From the NCBI GenBank assembly GCA_033782935.1, contig JAWQEG010000365.1, positions 806,001 to 870,000 of the forward strand: 64,000 bases of DNA, given 5' to 3'. The notes below the pieces were generated by a model. It did no database searches and was not told the origin of the DNA. It worked only from the letters and a program-made list of their open reading frames with translations. Positions 11,313 to 20,687 of the stretch are shown here, in pieces. Source of the stretch: Petrolisthes cinctipes (lineage: Eukaryota > Arthropoda > Malacostraca > Decapoda > Porcellanidae). Positions within the stretch are counted from its first letter, which is position 1. Every line of letters begins with the position of its first letter. Made by a program: the position numbers and the translations under genes.

Positions 11313-11399
11313 TGTACAATTGCCTGCACTTATAACTGGTACAGAACTAGAGGACTGACAACGCTGAATGTACCAGTTATAAGTGCTGGCAACTGTACA
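11313..11399. repeat. Short inverted repeat (87 bp)
   Basis: The arms at 11313-11343 and 11369-11399 are complementary at 29 of 31 positions (CACTTATAACTGGTACA and its complement) around a 25-bp centre. Confidence 0.85.
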
Positions 11400-11424
11400 T
11401 ACAAAGGGGGTTTACTATAAACAC

Positions 11425-11560
<136 letters not shown>

Positions 11561-11564
11561 GCTT

Positions 11565-11815
11565 GTTTTCTGCTCCTTCTCTCTTAGTATTTCCTTCTTG
11601 CTTGTCGACTCTTCTTTTCTAATACTTTTTATTTGCTTGCTGTCCATCTTTTCCTATTGTCTCCTTTTTGCTTGCTGTCTCTCTTTTTCTGATATTTTCT
11701 TCGTTATTGTTGTCCCCTCTTTCTAATCACTGTATTTCCTTCTTGCTTGCTGTCCCTCTTTTCCTATTATTTCCTTCGTGCTTGCTGTCTCTCTCTATTC
11801 CTCCTTTCATATTTT
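11565..11815. repeat. Pyrimidine-rich minisatellite, ~35-bp unit, SINE-derived
   Basis: About six units share TTCCTTCTTGCTTGCTGTC followed by CTCTTTTCCTATTA. The unit matches an internal segment of the SINE-like repeat (CTGCTTGCTGTCAC at 9510). Confidence 0.75.
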
Positions 11816-11982
11816 TTCCTTTGTTTGAGATGCCTGGGTAGAGTACGTTAAGTATCAAGGAGCATAAGTCGTCGTAAGGGGGCAAGATGGGTGGGGGCAG
11901 TGTTCCCAAGTACATAGAGTGATCCCGAGTTAATCAGTTGCATATATTCCTATGCGTATGTGTGTGTGTGTGATTACAGAAG

Positions 11983-12640
11983 CAGGGGCGTCATTTCATT
12001 TTTTCTTGGGGGTGGGGCAAAGGTTGTTTTGGAGCCCCTCACCCCACAGGGGGGATTGATAAATCAATTTGATATATCAAGTTTATAGATCAATTTGAAG
12101 CCATATACAAAGCTACGATGAGTTAATTAAACATGTACGATTATAGATAATATCTAATTTACCAACCATATTCCCAATGTAATAATATTTCCTCACGTAT
12201 ACACACACACGTGTCATGCAGAAGGCTCAAGGGAGAGAGGAATGTTAATGAATGAAATTTGGTAAAAGTAAAGGCTTTGATACGAACGATCTGGATAGTA
12301 TATTTAACAGAAAAAATATGAAATTGCTAAGAAAGGTACATAACATTTAATTTTACACGATACCTTCAAGGATATTTTAAAATAAATATATTTGCTGCAA
12401 TGACAAATTAAACAACTGCATCAGTGGATACCCTCGTGATTTTTGCATTGCAAATTTTATCAGTTAGTTGGTCAATGTTAAGATTTTTAACAAGTTCCTT
12501 TTCTGAGACCATAAGTAATAAATCACTTAAGTAATTATTTCTCATTGAGGTTCTTAGGTATGTTTTAACTAAGCTGAGTACTGAAAAGAGTCGTTCATGT
12601 TGTTACTGGAATGACAATTAGAATTTTGACAATCTTCTTT
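11983..12640 (-). pseudogene. hAT-type transposase remnant (C-terminal dimerisation region)
   Basis: Minus-strand translation of about 12610-12400 reads ERLFSVLSLVKTYLRTSMRN, then YLSDLLLMVSEKELVKNLN. This is the hAT C-terminal dimerisation motif (E-R-x-FS-x-L...K...LR..M...RL), most like ZMYM/TTF-type hAT proteins. The start of the block near 11985 (CAGGGGCGTCATTTC) resembles a hAT terminus. Only this piece is visible. Confidence 0.6.
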
Positions 12641-12820
12641 ATCTTTCTACTATATCATAATATATTCCCCTGAGTTCCACCTCGGGAGCAGTATGAGTAC
12701 TTGCCTCACTCTTTCCAAGAATTGAATTTGTTGAGAAGTTCTTTAGCTTCGATGATATTTTCTGAATTTCCTTTGGTCTATTGACTGTTCAGCTGATACA
12801 CAGTTTCAGTGTGTACAGTA

Positions 12821-12825
<5 letters not shown>

Positions 12826-12859
<34 letters not shown>
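12826..12859. repeat. (ATT)n microsatellite
   Basis: Eleven TTA/ATT units. Confidence 0.95.
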
Positions 12860-12861
<2 letters not shown>

Positions 12862-12959
12862 GACTTACTGCTTGATTTGGAGGACTCCCTAGAAAGCTTG
12901 GGGGGCGGCGAAAGCCCCTCGCTGCCCACCCACCCCAATGACAACCCTGTAAAGAAGTT

Positions 12960-13435
12960 AGGGGGAAAGATGGGTGGTTAAGGATAGTGTACCAGAGTTG
13001 ACCAGTTTTGTACATGAAGAGCTGAGAGTACCAGTTAGCTCTTACATTAGTCGTAATAAAGTGGAAAGCTGAATGGAAGCAAATAGAGTATTCTACAGAA
13101 AATTGGTTGGTCATATTGATGTGTCTGATCGTTTACAGAATTCAGGGTGAAAGGTGGATTGAGGTAGAATATTTCAGAGTTAATCAGTTATGTAAGGATG
13201 CAGATAGAGTATTTCAGAGTTAACCAGTTGTGTACATGAAAGACTGAGAGTACCGGTTAACTCTTGTGTAAGTCGTAGAAAGGTGGAAAGATGAACGGAT
13301 GCAGACCAAGTGTTCCAGAGTTAATCAACAGTATGTATTGATGATGTGTATACGTTCCTTAGTTTGCAGAAGTCAAAGTGAAAGAAGAAGGCAGTTATAG
13401 AGTGTTCCAGAGTTAATTAACCAGTTGTGTGTATT
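12960..13435. repeat. Degenerate tandem repeat with AGAGTTAATCAGTT-type units
   Basis: Blocks such as CCAGAGTTGACCAGTT, TTTCAGAGTTAATCAGTT and TTCCAGAGTTAATTAACC recur 4-5 times, two with a GAGAGTACC..GTTA..TCTT...GTCGTA follow-on. A further unit lies at 11895-11950. Confidence 0.65.
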
Positions 13436-13460
13436 CATCTGTATCTTGATTCGTCTACAG

Positions 13461-13577
13461 AAATCAGTACCGGACAACAAGATCAGAACCTCCACTCCGG
13501 TGTGCAAAATCTTGTGGGACCAACCTGGTGGGGAGGACGTGGTGTTGGTGGTGACTCAGGGTGGTGACGCTCAAGGA
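13461..13577 (+). CDS. Amine oxidase exon f, ends at a stop without clear donor
   Basis: Acceptor TCGTCTACAG. Encodes KSVPDNKIRTSTPVCKILWD and VVLVVTQGGDAQG, the family strand 'TPV..I.W....V.V.T..G' before the VIVT segment. The next codon is TGA at 13578. The expected splice point reads CAAG|GATGAG, not GT, so the donor looks mutated. Confidence 0.7.
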
Positions 13578-13738
13578 TGAGAGACAGTAAGGATAGTTCA
13601 CTGAGCACTTGTTTTACCCACAATGCACCGCGCCATGCAGCCGTGACGTCACTGGAGACCCAAACACTGACGCACAGAGGAGTTTTGCCTTGGCTTTGCT
13701 TGTATCTCAGTGACTTCAGCTTTTTTCTCTATAAGAAC

Positions 13739-14005
13739 AATGACAAGGTGTGCTGTTTACGGGTGCAATAGCAACAACAGGAGCAAGAAACAAGAAAATT
13801 GCCATTTTTATCGATTTCCAAGGACAAAATCAGTGTTAAAACAGTGGAATCATTCGTGCTATCGGACAGATAAACTAAACCCAGAGACTGCCCGAGTTTG
13901 CTCCCGTCATTTTAAGGCAGCAGATTACAAACAGAATTACAGCATCAAGAGGAAGCTCCTGAACAAGTCTCCACAGGCAACAAGATCACTGAAGGCTGAT
14001 GCTGT
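13739..14005 (+). pseudogene. THAP zinc-finger exon, 5' part (split by insertion)
   Basis: ATG at 13739 opens MTRCAVYGCNSNN, then CHFYRFP, a W at QWNHSC, and ARVCSRHF. This is the C2CH THAP signature (C-x4-C...C-x2-H with the conserved Phe and Trp). THAP domains bind DNA and occur in P-element transposases and host regulators. The frame reaches SLKADAV and is broken by the LINE/DIRS insertion; it resumes at 21951 with PSLFLP, completing the AVPTIF-type box. It lies in an amine oxidase intron on the same strand. Whether it is host-derived or from a P-like transposon is unknown. Confidence 0.8.
13985..14005. repeat. Target-site duplication of the LINE, left copy
   Basis: The 21 bp beginning ATCACTGAAGGCTGATGCTG are repeated exactly at 21930-21950, on either side of the LINE. 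Confidence 0.85.
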
Positions 14006-14260
14006 TCAAGTTCAAGTTCAAGTTTTAGGGTCCCGCAGAGGGCCGCTCATGGGCGGCATAATATGCGGGGGATTTAGGGATCCAGGGCAGGGTTAGGATA
14101 AGGGTGGATTGGGTCAGGGACTGTGGGTTGAGGATTAGGATTGGGGAGGTAATGATTGGTGATCCTATTTCTAAACGTGTCAAGAGTGGGGCTATTAACT
14201 ACGTGAGATGGGAGATGATTCCACTCTTGGATGCTGCGGGGAAAGAATGAGTGCCTAAAT
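14006..14260 (-). mobile_element. LINE fragment, 3' part with (ACTTGA)n tail
   Basis: On the minus strand it encodes HSFFPRSIQEWNHLPSHV and TLDTFRNRITN, the C-terminal end of a non-LTR reverse transcriptase ORF, then 3' UTR and a tail of ACTTGA units. The rest of the element is at 21699-21929, beyond DIRS copy 1. Confidence 0.8.
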
Positions 14261-14520
14261 TAGTGCATTTGTCGCGGCTTCTAGCCGCTTAAATTGTATT
14301 TATTGGTTGTGAAACCAGCACAGCTGTTTGCTATAGAATAGGCCCCTTCACAAGCCCAGGCCCCGTGTAGGCATAATCTGGGTTGGAAGGGTCAATTCCG
14401 TGACGTTCATCAGAAGTAAATAAAATTCAAATCTGGCGCTGTACTGATAGTGGAGCCACCTGGTGGTGGTGAGGTGAGGTATTAAGCCCCTCCTCCGCTG
14501 AATACCGCTCGCCCACTCCA
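14261..14520. repeat. DIRS copy 1 left end with left inverted terminal repeat
   Basis: 14316-14520 is the inverted partner of 21478-21690. The outer 55 bp (GTCGCGGCTTCTAGCCGC palindrome) are complementary to 14582-14636. Confidence 0.85.
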
Positions 14521-14571
14521 ATGAGAAAGAAGTGAGTGCCTGGCGCATCGGGAGGTGGGTGGGACAGTAGA

Positions 14572-14680
14572 AGCTGTGCTGGTTTCACAACCAATAAATA
14601 CAATTTAAGCGGCTAGAAGCCGCGACAAATGCACTATTATTGGTATAGTGAAACCAGCACAGCTGTTTGCTATGCATGCG
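14572..14680. repeat. DIRS copy 1 internal complementary region
   Basis: It reads as complement of the left terminus up to GCACTA, fused directly to complement of the right terminus (TTATTGGTATAGTG...). This is the junction template expected for DIRS circle formation. Confidence 0.8.
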
Positions 14681-15251
14681 ATGCGGTAGGTGGGAGGTGA
14701 GGTGGAGGCAATCACGTGCTAGTTAAGAGTGGTTGAGAGCGGAGGGCAGGAAAGGTAACCGAGCCCGGTGAGGCAGCAGCTAACGCCCCTCCCGACACTG
14801 GCTAGGTGAAACGCCGTGGTGGGGGAGAAGTAGCTTATACCATATAACCGTAGACCATTCTGTTATAGACCAGAATTGTTACACATAAAGTCTTTATAGG
14901 TAGACTCGAGGGTTCGGGCCTAGGAGAGGAGGGGGGAGGTGCCCATGGATACTCCCCCCCCCCATTCCCCCCCCCCCCCTTATTCAAGTCTTCTGAGTTA
15001 GGGCTATGGCCCTCGCTCAGGTAATGTGATCCCGAGGGGATGAAGGAGGACACTAGGATCCAGATATCCTGTGTAATAATATCTCCTGTCACTCATCGTA
15101 GTTAAATAATTGTTTGGAAAATGAATACACAAGAATTCCGTAACAATGTAATTTATTATAGACTCTCTTTCACCATATGTACACGTGAAGAATGGGGATG
15201 AGTATGAAGCTGTACAAGATGTGGATGAGGTATGGGATGATGTGACGGGAC

Positions 15252-17531
15252 TTAAATCACCCGACCTTTTCTCTTCGGGCGGCCCCTCCCCCCCATGTGT
15301 CTCCCGCGGGGACCCTGGGGAATAGGAGGTGGAGTACCCATAGCCACACAGGGGGTAGGGGAGAGCGAGTGGAACAGGTACCTCGTCCTGAAGGAGGAAG
15401 TGGACGCCCAGCCCCCTAAATCCCTGACCCTCTCCACCGAGTGAGTCCTGAGGAAGGCGAGGGAGGCGGCCACGCCCCTAACGCTGTGAGCCCTCGGGGC
15501 GTGTCCGGGATCCCCGTTCTCTATCACTCGGCAGAGAAGGCGAGCGATTGACCTAGGGAAGAGAGGGTTACCGGACCTAGAGTTGTAGAAGAGGTGGTCC
15601 GGAGAAGCCCCTCTCGTCGCCTCCACGTATGCAACAAAGGCGTGGACTGGGCAGAGGGGGTGGAAATTTCCATCCCTCAGGAACGAGGGTACTGCGAGAG
15701 GGCCAATTCTGTCGTCAGCCTGCTCGTTCTTAGCTAGAAAAGCAGGGGAGGGGGAAATGGTTAAGGAAGTAAGGTTAGGGGTTACTGAAGAAAAGGCTGT
15801 GTGACGGGTCAGGGCTGCCAACTGAGAAGCCCTGTAACCTGTAGCTAAGGCGAGCAGGAAGAGAGCTTTCTGGAGGAGGTGACAAACCTCCAGAGGGACC
15901 CCCTCGAAGGTCAGGTAGGAAAGGACACGATGAAGGGACCAGGAGGGTGTCTGGGCCCGGTGAGGTGCGGTCCCCGCCCGAATCCCCATCCTCAGGAGAG
16001 AGAGAGGCCTCTCCAAAACTTTAATGTTAAAACCCAGGAGGAGGGGATCAGACAGGGCTGCGTGATGCGCAAGCACCGTCGCCGGGGCCCTGTTGGTGGA
16101 ATCGGCGAGCCACGTGAGGAATTCCAGGACTGTGTCCTCCGAGATGACCCTGGAGGGGTGTCTTCGCAAGAAGTCCTGGAATCTTTTCCAGCACGATTCG
16201 TATTGTCGCACCGAAGACTGACGATGAGCCCTCAACATCTTGTCCACTGTCTCCTTAGTGAACCTTTTGCTGAGGACTCCCCGTAGAAACTCCAAGCGTG
16301 TAGTTTCAGTGACGCTTGGAGTGGTGCAGACAGGGTGCTGGAGAGGCACGCCGATCCCAACTGAAGGGGATGCGGGCACCACCGGGACAACTCTCCGAAC
16401 CACGGCTGTGCTGGCCAGAGGGGGGCTATGAGGAGAACCCTCCCCCTGAAAGTGCGCAGCTTGAGGATCGCCTTCAGGAGGACTGAAGTGGCTGGGGGTG
16501 GGAAGAGGTAGAGATGACCCCACCTGTTCCAGTCCTCCGTGAAGGCGTCCGGGCCTCCCGCCTCTGTTCTGGATGAGAAAGTCAGGAACAGAGGGAGTAG
16601 GGCCGTGGATGGGGAGGCGAATAGGTCCACCTCCGGTGTCCCGTAGCGAAGGCAGAGAGACTCGAACACAAGGGGACGCAGTTGCCACTCGACTGACGTC
16701 CCCCTGAACCTGGATAGGGCGTCCGCCCAATCGTTCTCCCGCCCTGGCACGTAGCGGGCCGAGAGGTGAATGTCCCTCTTGGCCGCTATTGCGAAAATCT
16801 GTTCTGACAGGGACAGGAGAATTTCCGACCGTACGGTGCCCTGTTTCTGTAGGCACTGCACGGCCGCAACGTTGTCCATATCGAAGCGGACGCCTATCCT
16901 GGCAAACTGAGGGTGTCTGTTGAGCCATTCCTTCGCTATCATCAACTCCCGGGCGTTGATGTGCAGTAGCCTTTCCCCTTCCTTCCATCCCCCGCACCGT
17001 TGATGTCCCAGGCAAGACTGGTATCCCCAGCCTACGTCCGATGCGTCTGTCGCCACCGTAATCCCCGGGGGAGGGAACACCCAGGGGACCCGCTGACGCA
17101 GGGCACCGGGACGTAGCCAGGGGCAAAGGAGGCGGTGGAGAGAGGGGGACACTTGCCTGGGAAGGTCCCTGTGTGCGGGGGACAGGTGGAGGTTTACCTC
17201 CCGCGTCAGCCTCCTGTGTTTCAATCGTCCCAGGGGCATTGCAGGGGCCGCGAAATTTAGGGACCCGAGCAATGATTCCCACTGGCGGCGAGAGAAAGTA
17301 CGGGAAAAATGCTCCTGGCGGACGTGGCGGAGGGTCCGGCGGGCGTTGTCTGGGGCGAGAGAGAGGGTGGCCGAAAGAGAGTCCCACTCTATTCCTAGCC
17401 AACACAGCTTGCGAGTGGGGGTGAGAGAGGACTTGGGGATGTTCAACAGAAACCCCATTTCCTCTAGCACTCCCCTCGCTACCCGGACGTTGTTTGCTAC
17501 CTGCTCCTTGGAAGGGGCGTGAAGCAACCAA
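15252..17531 (-). CDS. DIRS copy 1 tyrosine recombinase
   Basis: The recombinase that would integrate the DIRS DNA circle. The open frame is 759 codons, but only the last ~340 (from about 16300, TTRLEFLRG) look like a tyrosine recombinase; the N-terminal half is Pro/Arg-rich and lies antiphase over pol, so it is probably a shadow. Core-binding segment: RQYESCWKRFQDFLRR...LEFLTWLAD. Catalytic domain: first Arg in ATGYRASQLAAL, HSVRGVAAS (H-x-x-R), and the nucleophile region RTRYLFHS. The genuine overlap with pol is about 70 nt. The C-terminus is rich in Pro/Gly/Arg. The frame is intact in both copies. Confidence 0.85.
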   Translation of the reverse strand: MVASRPFQGAGSKQRPGSEGSARGNGVSVEHPQVLSHPHSQAVLARNRVGLSFGHPLSRPRQRPPDPPPRPPGAFFPYFLSPPVGIIARVPKFRGPCNAPGTIETQEADAGGKPPPVPRTQGPSQASVPLSPPPPLPLATSRCPASAGPLGVPSPGDYGGDRRIGRRLGIPVLPGTSTVRGMEGRGKATAHQRPGVDDSEGMAQQTPSVCQDRRPLRYGQRCGRAVPTETGHRTVGNSPVPVRTDFRNSGQEGHSPLGPLRARAGERLGGRPIQVQGDVSRVATASPCVRVSLPSLRDTGGGPIRLPIHGPTPSVPDFLIQNRGGRPGRLHGGLEQVGSSLPLPTPSHFSPPEGDPQAAHFQGEGSPHSPPLASTAVVRRVVPVVPASPSVGIGVPLQHPVCTTPSVTETTRLEFLRGVLSKRFTKETVDKMLRAHRQSSVRQYESCWKRFQDFLRRHPSRVISEDTVLEFLTWLADSTNRAPATVLAHHAALSDPLLLGFNIKVLERPLSLLRMGIRAGTAPHRAQTPSWSLHRVLSYLTFEGVPLEVCHLLQKALFLLALATGYRASQLAALTRHTAFSSVTPNLTSLTISPSPAFLAKNEQADDRIGPLAVPSFLRDGNFHPLCPVHAFVAYVEATRGASPDHLFYNSRSGNPLFPRSIARLLCRVIENGDPGHAPRAHSVRGVAASLAFLRTHSVERVRDLGGWASTSSFRTRYLFHSLSPTPCVAMGTPPPIPQGPRGRHMGGRGRPKRKGRVI

Positions 17532-18232
17532 TCGTCCAGGTACATGAGGGTGGGGACACCCGCCTCTGCCAGACGGGATGCCACCACCCTCACGAGTTTT
17601 GTGAAGACTCGCGGAGCTAGAGAAAGACCGAAAGGGAGCCTGGTAAACTGGAACGTCTCGGTCCCCACCTGGAAGGCCAGAAAGCGGCGAAACCTGGGGT
17701 GGATCGGGACGTGCCAGTAAGCATCCTTGAGATCCAGGGATGCTAACCAGTCTCCCTTCCTCAGAACTGTGCGGACCTGAGCAACCGAAACCATCCTGAA
17801 ATGTAACGTTTTCACGAATTTGTTTAGCTTGCTCAGGTCCATCACCAATCTCGTTTTTCCCTGATCCTTTTTGGGGACCGTGAATAAACGAGAAAGAAAG
17901 ACCCTTCCCGTCGCCCGCTCCACTACCCCTTTTTCCCGCATTTCTAACACATGCGGGACGACCGAAAGTGACACTTTGGTTGAGGCAGGAGGTAGACGTA
18001 GTGGCTGTAACGGGAGAAGACAGGTGTCAGTGAGAGTACCGTTAATCTTAATCCCCCGGGGCCCGAGGGACCCGGGGTGGTTGGGGGGTGAATGACAGGA
18101 GAGGCAGAGATTTTGACCGCAAGGGAAAATCTGATTTTGACCTAACGGTAGCCCAAGGACGGGATTAGGCATAATTCATATGTCAGAAAGTAAGGATGAC
18201 AGTTACTCACCGGAACAGTAATCCAGGGCCAT
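16232..18232 (-). CDS. DIRS copy 1 pol: RT, RNase H (spliced start)
   Basis: Reverse transcriptase with LVMDLSKLNKFV, LASLDLKDAYWHVPI, RLPFGLSLAPRVFTK and LMYLDDWLLHA (catalytic YLDD), then RNase H with VATDASDVGWG, INARELMIAKE, FDMDNVAAVQ and GRENDWADALSR, then a DIRS-typical DLFASP...W C-terminal region. If an intron at 18142-18210 is removed, the protein begins at ATG 18232 as MALDYCSG and continues GQNQIFPCGQNLCLSC, keeping a CxxC pair. Without splicing the first Met is at 18172. The frame is fully open in this copy, unlike copy 2. Gag stops 88 bp upstream in the same frame. Confidence 0.88.
18142..18210 (-). other. Predicted intron 3 of DIRS copy 1 (69 bp, before pol)
   Basis: Donor TTCCG|GTGAGTAAC and acceptor CTACCGTTAG|GTC. 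It contains an in-frame TAA right after the donor; removal keeps the pol frame. Same sites in copy 2 (52976-53044). Confidence 0.6.
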
Positions 18233-18319
18233 GACAGGCCCTGGCGAATTATCCTTGCTGCCCAGCCGTGGGTGGGCCAGGCTGCTGACCACCCTGTGAG
18301 GCAGCCCAGAGTGGGCCCC

Positions 18320-18539
18320 TCAAGTGGCGCGGTCCTTCTGGGCGGGGTGGTTGAAGGAGGACTTGGGCTTCGAGTAGGGCTTGGAGCCCTGTCCCCTTCC
18401 TCGAAAGGGCTGCTGGCCCCTCTGGGAGGGCCTGTTGTGTGCTCTCGGGGGAGTGGGATAGGAGGGCCTCGGTAGCCTGGAGGGCTGGGAGGGCCTCCGG
18501 GGCTGGTAGGCTGGTCTGGCTGGCTGTGGGGCACGTGGC
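18320..18539 (-). CDS. DIRS copy 1 gag exon 3
   Basis: Acceptor TTTGTCCGTAG. Encodes PRAPQPARPAYQPRRPSQ and an Arg/Gly/Gln-rich, RGG-like tail (RGQQPFRGRGQGSK), ending in a stop at 18320-18322. The basic tail is suited to nucleic-acid binding. It joins exon 2 in frame through a split Lys codon (AA|G). Confidence 0.7.
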
Positions 18540-18639
18540 CTACGGACAAACAGAATGATTAGGAACCAAAGTAGACCCGAAAATCCTTTCATTTCACCCC
18601 CGTGACAACTCGGGTAAGACGAACACGAGAGGTACTTAC
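18540..18639 (-). other. Predicted intron 2 of DIRS copy 1 gag (100 bp)
   Basis: Donor CTCCAA|GTAAGTACC and acceptor TTTGTCCGTAG. Frame is kept across the junction. Same sites in copy 2 (53374-53473). Confidence 0.65.
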
Positions 18640-18900
18640 TTGGAGGTGGAAGGCTTTGGTAAATTGATTACCGCTGGGAGGGAGGCGAAGATCGTGTCTG
18701 TCGCCAGTTGGTCAAAGAGGGCGGGGGACAAGGGGGCAGCTCGCACCACTCCCCTCTGTGCCATCTCCGGCGCAGATTTAGCCGCCGCCTGGCGGGCTGC
18801 CAGTCTCGCCTCGGCGAACGCCTTCGCCTCCTCCCGCATGAAGTGGGTTGACATTGCCGCCACGCCCTCCATCACGGTGGCCATGGAAGAGAGGGTGTCA
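18640..18900 (-). CDS. DIRS copy 1 gag exon 2
   Basis: 87 codons: DTLSSMATVMEGVAAM, an Ala/Glu/Arg helix (EEAKAFAEARLAARQAAAK), then LFDQLATDTIFASLP. Flanked by acceptor CCCCTTACAG and donor CCAA|GTAAGT. The helical, Ala-rich composition fits a capsid-like segment; no known fold is recognised. Confidence 0.7.
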
Positions 18901-19016
18901 CTGTAAGGGGTAAACCAGGAAAAAACCGAGCGAACCCGGGGATAAGTACCCGGGAGTAACAGGGAGACCCTCTACCCAGCATCCCTAAAAACATGATACA
19001 CGAGTAAGGTACTCAC
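18901..19016 (-). other. Predicted intron 1 of DIRS copy 1 gag (116 bp)
   Basis: Donor CTAGC|GTGAGTACC, polypyrimidine CGGTTTTTTCCTGG, acceptor CCTTACAG. Joined, GC|T gives Ala and opens directly into exon 2. Same sites in copy 2 (53735-53850). Confidence 0.65.
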
Positions 19017-20687
19017 GCTAGCTGTACACCCGAAATCTCGTGGTAGGAGTTGGTTAGGGCGTTGAGGCAGTCCCTAATCAACGAGGCGGCTGCTCCCGTG
19101 GAGATGGTGTGGGCCAGCTCCAGACGGGCAGCAGACTCCGCCTGTCGCAACTTACCATCGGGCTCCTTCAGCTGATAGGGGACCGGGGGCTCCTTCTCCG
19201 TCTTCCACAGGCACTCCCTCAAGCCCGGGGGAGCCCGGGAATGAGGGAGGATGACGGGGAAAGACGGAGGAGGGGGCTTCCTGGGCGCGTTGTTTCTCTG
19301 GTGGTCCAGGGACTTAAGGAGAAGGGCTGGAATATCCAGGTCCCCTTCGCCCTTATCCCCCGGGAAGTACGCGTCCGGGGAAAGGAGGATAGCCGTGTTA
19401 CCGTGGGAGCGGTCAATCCTCCAAGCCCCGGACAAGTGTAGCTGGCTGTACTCCACCAGGAACCCATCGCGTCCAGGGTCGCCGCAGAGGACACCCTAGC
19501 TGAAGTGGGTACGGGCGCTGAGATAGGACGGACCTTGTAGAAGGGAATAGCCTCGCCCTTCTCATCCGCCCCCCACTTCACCACGACGTCATCCCTCCGG
19601 ATCCACACGTCTGGTTGAGCTGTGTCCGGAGACCAGGCCACCAGTCTGCCCTCCTCCGAAGAGTGGGTCCATGCAGGAGGGAGAAGAGACCAAGAGTAGG
19701 GAAGGTATCCATCTCCCGAAGGAGGGGGTGACGGGGACGGAGGTGCGGAGGTAACCAACTCCTCAGCTACGTCCCCCGACTGAGACTCGAGCCCTGGGGA
19801 AACGGGAGGCACGAAAAGGACTCCCACATCCCCGGGAGGACTCGAGCCCTCGACGACAGCAGCAGCGGGAGGCAGGGGAACAGGAGTGGGTTCCGTAGCG
19901 ACAGCCGGAGGCTGCGCGACGGAAGCCCCAGGAAAAGCGTGAGGAATAAGGGCGTGGAAGATCTTAACTATCTTCCTCGACGAGGGGCTGTCCCCCCCCC
20001 GCTTACCCCTGCGGGAATTGCGGGCGGGCGAAGGAGAGCTCCCCGACGACGAAGAAGAGGAAGAGGACGACGAAGAAGAGGAGGAAGGAGAACGGCAACG
20101 AGCACGGGACTTCCTGGAGTGGCGGGACCTTTTAGCTGAACGCTTGCGTCCTCTAGAGAGGCCTGAGGAGGCAGCTCTAGCAGGAGGCGAAGCTGGGGGT
20201 TCCCTGCTGGGCCCTTGTACCGGTGAGGCAGTCGGGAGAACCAGCGCGACAGACTCGCTCGCTTCCCGGGGGGATAAGCCCCGAGAAGGAGTCGTAGTAC
20301 CGCCTAGGGAAGAAGGCTCAATCTCTCGGGCCTCAGGAGGTTCTAGCCCCTGAGACTCCGAGAGACAGGAAGAAGGGTAACGGGTCCTGAATAAACCCAG
20401 GTCCGCTCCCAAAATCGGGTCCACCCACGCCAAAGAAGAACCGTCTCGTTTGTGGGCCATTCTCCTAGCCCTCGTCCACGCCATACGAAGAGAAGCAAGG
20501 GCAGGAGCTTGGAGCGGGCAGAAGGGGAGGTAACCCGACACAACTCAGCCCAGGGGCGGCACACACCACACGCCAAAGGGTCGTAACCCAAGGGAGTGAA
20601 GCAGGGTGCGTGAGGAGAACAGTGCAGGTGTCCGTCAGGAGAGACCCGCACGGTACATCCTGAGGCAGCACAAAGGGCACGAGTAGG
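19017..20687 (-). pseudogene. DIRS copy 1 gag exon 1 (two frameshifts)
   Basis: The frame starts after an acceptor CTCCCCCAG at 20688 with a Cys/His-rich block (ALCAASGCTVRVSPDGHLHC), then RS-like and poly-Ser segments (RKRSAKRSRHSRKSRAR), a KIVKIFHALIPHAFPG block and an acidic/Pro linker. The C-terminal part has LSGAWRIDRSH and SLDHQRNNAPRK. Compared with copy 2, a single G is missing near 20505 and a single A near 19460, so the reading frame breaks twice. Gag would package element RNA. The sequence upstream of the acceptor, and so the start codon, is unresolved. Confidence 0.75.

Noticed and set aside
16300..17531. N-terminal half of the 759-codon DIRS recombinase frame as a real protein
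   Set aside because: It lies over the conserved RT/RNase H frame, is Pro/Arg-rich, shows no domain, and is most simply a GC-rich shadow frame.
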